Assembly (NCBI GenBank): GCA_002361955.1
Contig: DESK01000059.1
Span: 1 to 64,000 of the forward strand
DNA length: 64,000 nucleotides
Reading direction: 5' to 3'
Source of the DNA: Lachnospiraceae bacterium UBA3316
GTDB taxonomy: Bacteria; Bacillota; Clostridia; Lachnospirales; Lachnospiraceae
The position numbers and the translations under genes were made by a program. Shown one piece after another: positions 60,838-64,000 of this stretch. Each line of letters starts with the position of its first letter. The stretch's first letter is position 1. The notes under the pieces are model-generated. The model saw only the letters and a program-made list of their open reading frames with translations. It did no database searches and was not told the DNA's origin.

Positions 60838-61506
60838 TTATGACAGCTGCCCCAGCAGCTTTTTCGCCTCCCGCATCCTCTCTTCAAACTGTACATAGAA
60901 GTCCTCCTCCTGATAAGGCTTCCTGTAGAAGCTCTGCAATATATACAAATTCAGATTTTTAGGGCTGTCCGTATCCTGACTCTCTGTCACCAGCCTTGCG
61001 GCATCTTCCAGAAAGTAATGCCAGTCCGTTATGTACGCCTCATATTGTTTAAGATTCGGCGTATCGATCCACTTTTTGACCTTCACCTTTGTTCTATCAG
61101 GCTTCGGGCACTCATGCACCTGAAGAAAATAGCGGAACTCTCTCTCCTGATAATATCTGCCAAGAGGGAAGAGGCGGCAGATGCCGGGACGAAACGAATG
61201 AATGCTGCACCGCCCCCTGCCGTCCAAAAAAACACAGGCTTCTTCCGGCCCTGTCATCCGCAGATTGGGCAGGATCGCCCCATCCACCATGCCCAGCTCC
61301 AATTCCTTCTCCAACAGCTCATCGAAGCTTTTCCCCAGGTTCACCGAGAGCCTGCAAACATCCAGAGGATCCAGAATGATGGAGCTTCCCATCCCCCGGC
61401 AGCAGGCCGAGCATCCCCGGCAGTCATGGCAGTCCGCCTTTACCATATCATTTAACGTATACAGCTTCCCGTCGGAGATCTCCTCCAGACTTACGTTTCG
61501 TTTCAT
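60838..61506 (-). CDS. YkgJ-family cysteine cluster protein
   Basis: A 222-residue protein of the CxxCxxCC family, possibly an Fe-S or zinc protein. The cluster CHDCRGCSACCRGMGSSIIL is near residue 30, and ACVFLDGRGRCSIHSFRPGI then CRLFPLG supply the other ligands. The ATG at 61506 has GGAGGACG upstream; a longer frame begins in non-conserved text. Function is uncertain. Confidence 0.85.
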   Translation of the reverse strand: MKRNVSLEEISDGKLYTLNDMVKADCHDCRGCSACCRGMGSSIILDPLDVCRLSVNLGKSFDELLEKELELGMVDGAILPNLRMTGPEEACVFLDGRGRCSIHSFRPGICRLFPLGRYYQEREFRYFLQVHECPKPDRTKVKVKKWIDTPNLKQYEAYITDWHYFLEDAARLVTESQDTDSPKNLNLYILQSFYRKPYQEEDFYVQFEERMREAKKLLGQLS

Positions 61507-61577
61507 GTGCTTCGTCCTCCATATCTCCTTTTGAGACAGCCGCGGCTGCCCCAAAGCGTCAAATACTTCACAGCAAA

Positions 61578-61613
61578 CCGGCAGGCCTGCACAAAATGGC
61601 ACAGGCCTGCCGG
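61578..61613 (-). terminator. Terminator after ddh (minus strand)
   Basis: CCGGCAGGCCTGTGC and GCAGGCCTGCCGG-type arms form a strong GC stem 15 bases after the ddh stop. The following T run is short (TTTG), so efficiency is uncertain. Confidence 0.7.
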
Positions 61614-61627
61614 ATCATAACCGCATA

Positions 61628-62614
61628 TTAAAGCATTGAGGCCCGCAGCTCCTCGCCGCTCTTCGGGCTTAAATACGCAGGCGCGATATCAAACACCGTA
61701 CGGCAGCCCGTTTGCCCCTCACAGGCCAGGCGGCAGGCCGCCCTGGCATAAGCCACGATTACAGAGGAGGTAAACTCCGGGTTAGAATCCAGCTTCAGCC
61801 TGTATTCGATCAGATGGCTGTTCTCTTTCTCCCACCCTGTCACGCCGCTCCTCAGCACAAAGCCGCCGTGGGGAATTCCGCTGTGATTCTTTTTCAGCTC
61901 CTCTTCGCTGATAAAATGCACCTCCGTGTCGTAGTCCGCAAAATAGTTGGGCATCGTCTTGATCTCTCTCTCCACCTTCGCCGGGTCCGCGCCCTCTTCC
62001 AGCACCACAAAACACTCTCTTGTGTGCTTCTCCCTGGTGGTAAGGTCGGGATTCTCTCCGGCCCTTACGGCTTCCAGGGCGGACTCCACGGGAATGGTGT
62101 ACTGCTTTCCGTCCTTCACGCCCTCGATCCGCCGGATAGCGTCAGAATGCCCCTGGCTGACTCCCTTGCCCCAGAATGTGTAATCCTTTCCCTCCGGCAG
62201 GATCGCGTTGGCATACATTCTGTTTAAAGAGAACATTCCCGGATCCCAGCCCACGGAAATGATACCGATCTTCCCGCTCTTCCTAGCCTCTGCGTCCACC
62301 GCCGCAAAATGCTCCGGAATCCTTGCATGGGTATCGAAGCTGTCGATCACGTTAAAGAGCTTCGCATACTCCGGCGTCTGTTTCGGCAGGTCGGTAGCGC
62401 TTCCTCCGCAGAGGATCAGCACGTCGATCTTGTCCTTCCAGTCCGGCGCCTCCTCCACAGAGCATACCGCCGCCGTCTCTGTAAGGATATGCACATCCGC
62501 CGGATTCCTTCTTGTAAAGACTGCCGCCAGCTCCATATCCGGGTTCTGACGGATCGCACACTCCACGCCCCGTCCCAAATTTCCATAGCCTAAAATACCG
62601 ATTCTGATACTCAT
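61628..62614 (-). CDS. ddh: meso-Diaminopimelate D-dehydrogenase
   Basis: NADPH-dependent enzyme that makes meso-diaminopimelate directly from tetrahydrodipicolinate, a one-step route for lysine and cell-wall synthesis. The Rossmann motif IGILGYGNLGRGVE is at the N terminus. VGWDPGMFSLNRMYANAIL, FWGKGVSQGHSDAIRRIEGV and the substrate region near the end are characteristic. Length 328 residues. It is a single-gene unit with its own promoter and terminator. A small palindrome lies in its leader. Confidence 0.95.
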   Translation of the reverse strand: MSIRIGILGYGNLGRGVECAIRQNPDMELAAVFTRRNPADVHILTETAAVCSVEEAPDWKDKIDVLILCGGSATDLPKQTPEYAKLFNVIDSFDTHARIPEHFAAVDAEARKSGKIGIISVGWDPGMFSLNRMYANAILPEGKDYTFWGKGVSQGHSDAIRRIEGVKDGKQYTIPVESALEAVRAGENPDLTTREKHTRECFVVLEEGADPAKVEREIKTMPNYFADYDTEVHFISEEELKKNHSGIPHGGFVLRSGVTGWEKENSHLIEYRLKLDSNPEFTSSVIVAYARAACRLACEGQTGCRTVFDIAPAYLSPKSGEELRASML

Positions 62615-62640
62615 CTTTCATGTCTCCTTACTCTTTTAAA

Positions 62641-62654
62641 GTCGCACATGCGAC
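62641..62654. promoter_or_regulatory. Palindromic operator candidate in the ddh leader
   Basis: GTCGCACATGCGAC is a perfect six-base-arm dyad around CA, between the predicted ddh start point and its start codon. It could be a repressor site or a short RNA hairpin. Confidence 0.5.
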
Positions 62655-62677
62655 ATTGGACAAATATATCGACCCAT

Positions 62678-62706
62678 ATTATAACCTCAGAAACGCATTC
62701 TTTCAA
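62678..62706 (-). promoter_or_regulatory. Promoter of ddh
   Basis: Minus strand TTGAAA and TATAAT are separated by 17 bases, about 65 bases upstream of the ddh start codon. Confidence 0.75.
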
Positions 62707-62716
62707 GAGAGCTGTT

Positions 62717-63508
62717 TTATTTTTTCGCAGCTGTTTTCCATTTTTGTGAACGGAGGAAGCCGCAATACGCGATCCTCATGAGCATGCCTGTGGGAAGCAG
62801 CCTGCATGCCAGGCGGAGGGCCTTCATACTCCCGCCGCAGACCGACAGCTGCTTTCCCCTGGCAGCATCCCGGAGGGCCTTTTCCACCACAGCCTCCGGA
62901 GAGGCCATGAATCTCTTCTTGTACTCCGGCACAGGATATGCCTGATGGTCAAAAAAGGGCGTGTCCACCGCGCCGGGGCAGACGGCCGTCACCGTGATCC
63001 CCTCCCTGCGCAGCTCCACCCCCAAAGCCCTGGAAAGGCTTAAAACGTAAGCCTTGGAGGCCGCGTAAACGGCAAACCCGGGCTGGGGAACGAAGGCGGC
63101 GGCAGAAGCCATCTGGATGATCCTGGCTCCCCTGCCTATATAAGGAAGGCAGAGACAGGTGACGGCTGTGAGGGCCTCACAGTTGACGCGGACGCAGGAG
63201 CATTGCTCCCTTTGGGAAAGCCCGGAAACGGTGCCGATTCTCCCCATTCCGGCACAGTTTACGAGAAGCCTGATGTCGGGACGCTCCCGTTTAAGCAGCC
63301 TTCCCAGAGTCTCCAGGTCTTCCTCCCTCTCCAGGTCAAGGGAAAGGGGACGGAGGGGTTTTCCTGAAACAGCCTGCAGACAGGCAAGCTTCTCCTTACT
63401 CCGCCCGATGACCCACAGTTCATCCAGGGAGGAGCGGCCTCCCCCAATCCGGCGCGCAAACTCCCGCCCCATGCCGGAGGTCGCCCCTGTCACCAATGCG
63501 ATCTTCAT
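62717..63508 (-). CDS. Short-chain dehydrogenase/reductase
   Basis: A 263-residue SDR protein. The nucleotide motif TGATSGMGREFARRIG is at the N terminus, NCAGMGRIG and the catalytic Ser/Tyr/Lys in MASAAAF and YAASKAY follow. PGAVDTPFFD is the usual later motif. The substrate is unknown. It lies between ddh and the YgiQ gene; the ATG has a weak ribosome site. Confidence 0.9.
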   Translation of the reverse strand: MKIALVTGATSGMGREFARRIGGGRSSLDELWVIGRSKEKLACLQAVSGKPLRPLSLDLEREEDLETLGRLLKRERPDIRLLVNCAGMGRIGTVSGLSQREQCSCVRVNCEALTAVTCLCLPYIGRGARIIQMASAAAFVPQPGFAVYAASKAYVLSLSRALGVELRREGITVTAVCPGAVDTPFFDHQAYPVPEYKKRFMASPEAVVEKALRDAARGKQLSVCGGSMKALRLACRLLPTGMLMRIAYCGFLRSQKWKTAAKK

Positions 63509-63532
63509 CCTCTGCCAACCTGCCTTTCTCTT

Positions 63533-64000
63533 TTACTTCCGCGCTTTTTTATGGACATTTCGGATCGTTCTCTTTTTCGGGCCCCCTGACCCTGCTTTGG
63601 CCAAAGGGGCGCCGGACGTTCCTCTGCTGTTCCCCGGCTGCGCCCGCCGCCCCGTTTCTTTCGCGGGCCGTATCAGGCACTTCTTATCATATCCGATGAG
63701 ATCCGTCCTGTGGGCGATCCGCAAAGCCTCCGCCACCAGCTCATAATTCTTTGGATCCCTGTACTGGATCAGAGCCCTCTGCATGGCCTTCTCATGGGGA
63801 TTTACCGGCACATAAACCTTCTCCATGGTTCTGGGATCTACCCCCGTGTAATACATACAGGTGGAGATCGTGGAGGGCGTAGGGTAAAAATCCTGTACCT
63901 GCTCCGGCATATATCCCAGATCCCGCAGATATTCCGCCAGCTCCACGGCTTCCTTCATGGTAGAGCCCGGGTGGGAGGACATCAGATAGGGCACTAAAAA
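63533..64000 (-). CDS. YgiQ-family radical SAM protein, C-terminal part (cut by window edge)
   Basis: The last 155 codons of a gene that starts beyond the window. The text [40 protein letters not shown] and [13 protein letters not shown] is typical of the C-terminal region of YgiQ-type radical SAM proteins (UPF0313). The radical SAM cysteines are outside the window. The tail ends with basic, Gly/Lys/Arg-rich text ([15 protein letters not shown]), as usual. The function is unknown. Confidence 0.88.
   Translation of the reverse strand, partial: FLVPYLMSSHPGSTMKEAVELAEYLRDLGYMPEQVQDFYPTPSTISTCMYYTGVDPRTMEKVYVPVNPHEKAMQRALIQYRDPKNYELVAEALRIAHRTDLIGYDKKCLIRPAKETGRRAQPGNSRGTSGAPLAKAGSGGPKKRTIRNVHKKARK

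Overview
The window looks like a chromosomal segment of an anaerobic, spore-forming Bacillota of the Clostridia, most likely a Lachnospiraceae-type gut organism. Supporting signs are the sporulation genes yqfC/yqfD, a LexA/LysM SOS pair, an L27 leader processed by Prp, sepF/ylmH, minCDE embedded in the mre/rodA cluster, meso-diaminopimelate dehydrogenase, and strong AGGAGG-type ribosome binding sites. The species assignment is inference from gene content only.

Layout, left to right. (1) 18-1685: a PhoR-type sensor kinase whose response regulator probably lies just outside the window. (2) 1885-6487: an accessory island on a visibly different, partly AT-rich background. It holds a DUF4143 AAA ATPase, a small serine recombinase with an overlapping leader ORF, and the wreckage of a two-gene restriction-modification operon: a 5'-truncated Eco57I-like methylase with an internal TGA, and a GIY-YIG/helicase/methylase gene collapsed by an internal deletion. 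A second copy of that operon's 3' tip survives upstream. (3) 6596-9503: DUF421 protein, MATE transporter, DUF2284 protein. (4) 9522-13840: the ribosome-biogenesis operon rplU-prp-rpmA-obgE-yhbY-nadD-yqeK-rsfS. (5) 13853-17169: lipid kinase, small exporter, lexA, its divergent SOS-controlled LysM gene, and a small unknown protein. (6) 17192-20278: membrane-anchored C39-like peptidase, tyrosine recombinase, cdd, and a repeat-rich region with a dif-like sequence. (7) 20279-27628: dtd, cmk-like kinase, rluD, lspA, aroB, ylmH, sepF, yggS and an HlyD-like membrane protein. (8) 28067-39138: cell shape and division block radC-mreBCD-mrdA-minCDE-rodA-mgsA-dac. (9) 39290-50596: two FAD oxidoreductases, a PLP lyase, miaA, mutL, mutS, miaB. 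(10) 50765-64000: M14 peptidase, folate, proline and PLP salvage genes, a MurJ/SpoVB-like flippase, DUF3048 lipoprotein, ybeY, phoH, yqfD, yqfC, ddh, a short-chain dehydrogenase and the 3' end of a YgiQ-type radical SAM gene.

Organisation. Nearly all genes left of about 13.8 kb run on the plus strand, and nearly all right of 17.2 kb run on the minus strand, so two long co-oriented arms face each other. A dif-like palindrome at 20148-20174 beside a tyrosine recombinase gene falls near this switch. This suggests, without proving, a replication-terminus region or a recombinase-associated site.

Functionally most of the window is housekeeping: translation and RNA modification, cell-wall elongation and division, mismatch repair, and cofactor and amino-acid metabolism. 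I found no clearly new defence or biosynthetic system. The most interesting places are the decayed restriction island, the tyrosine recombinase with its repeat-rich neighbour region, the LexA/LysM divergent promoter, and a perfect inverted repeat bracketing the predicted miaB promoter.
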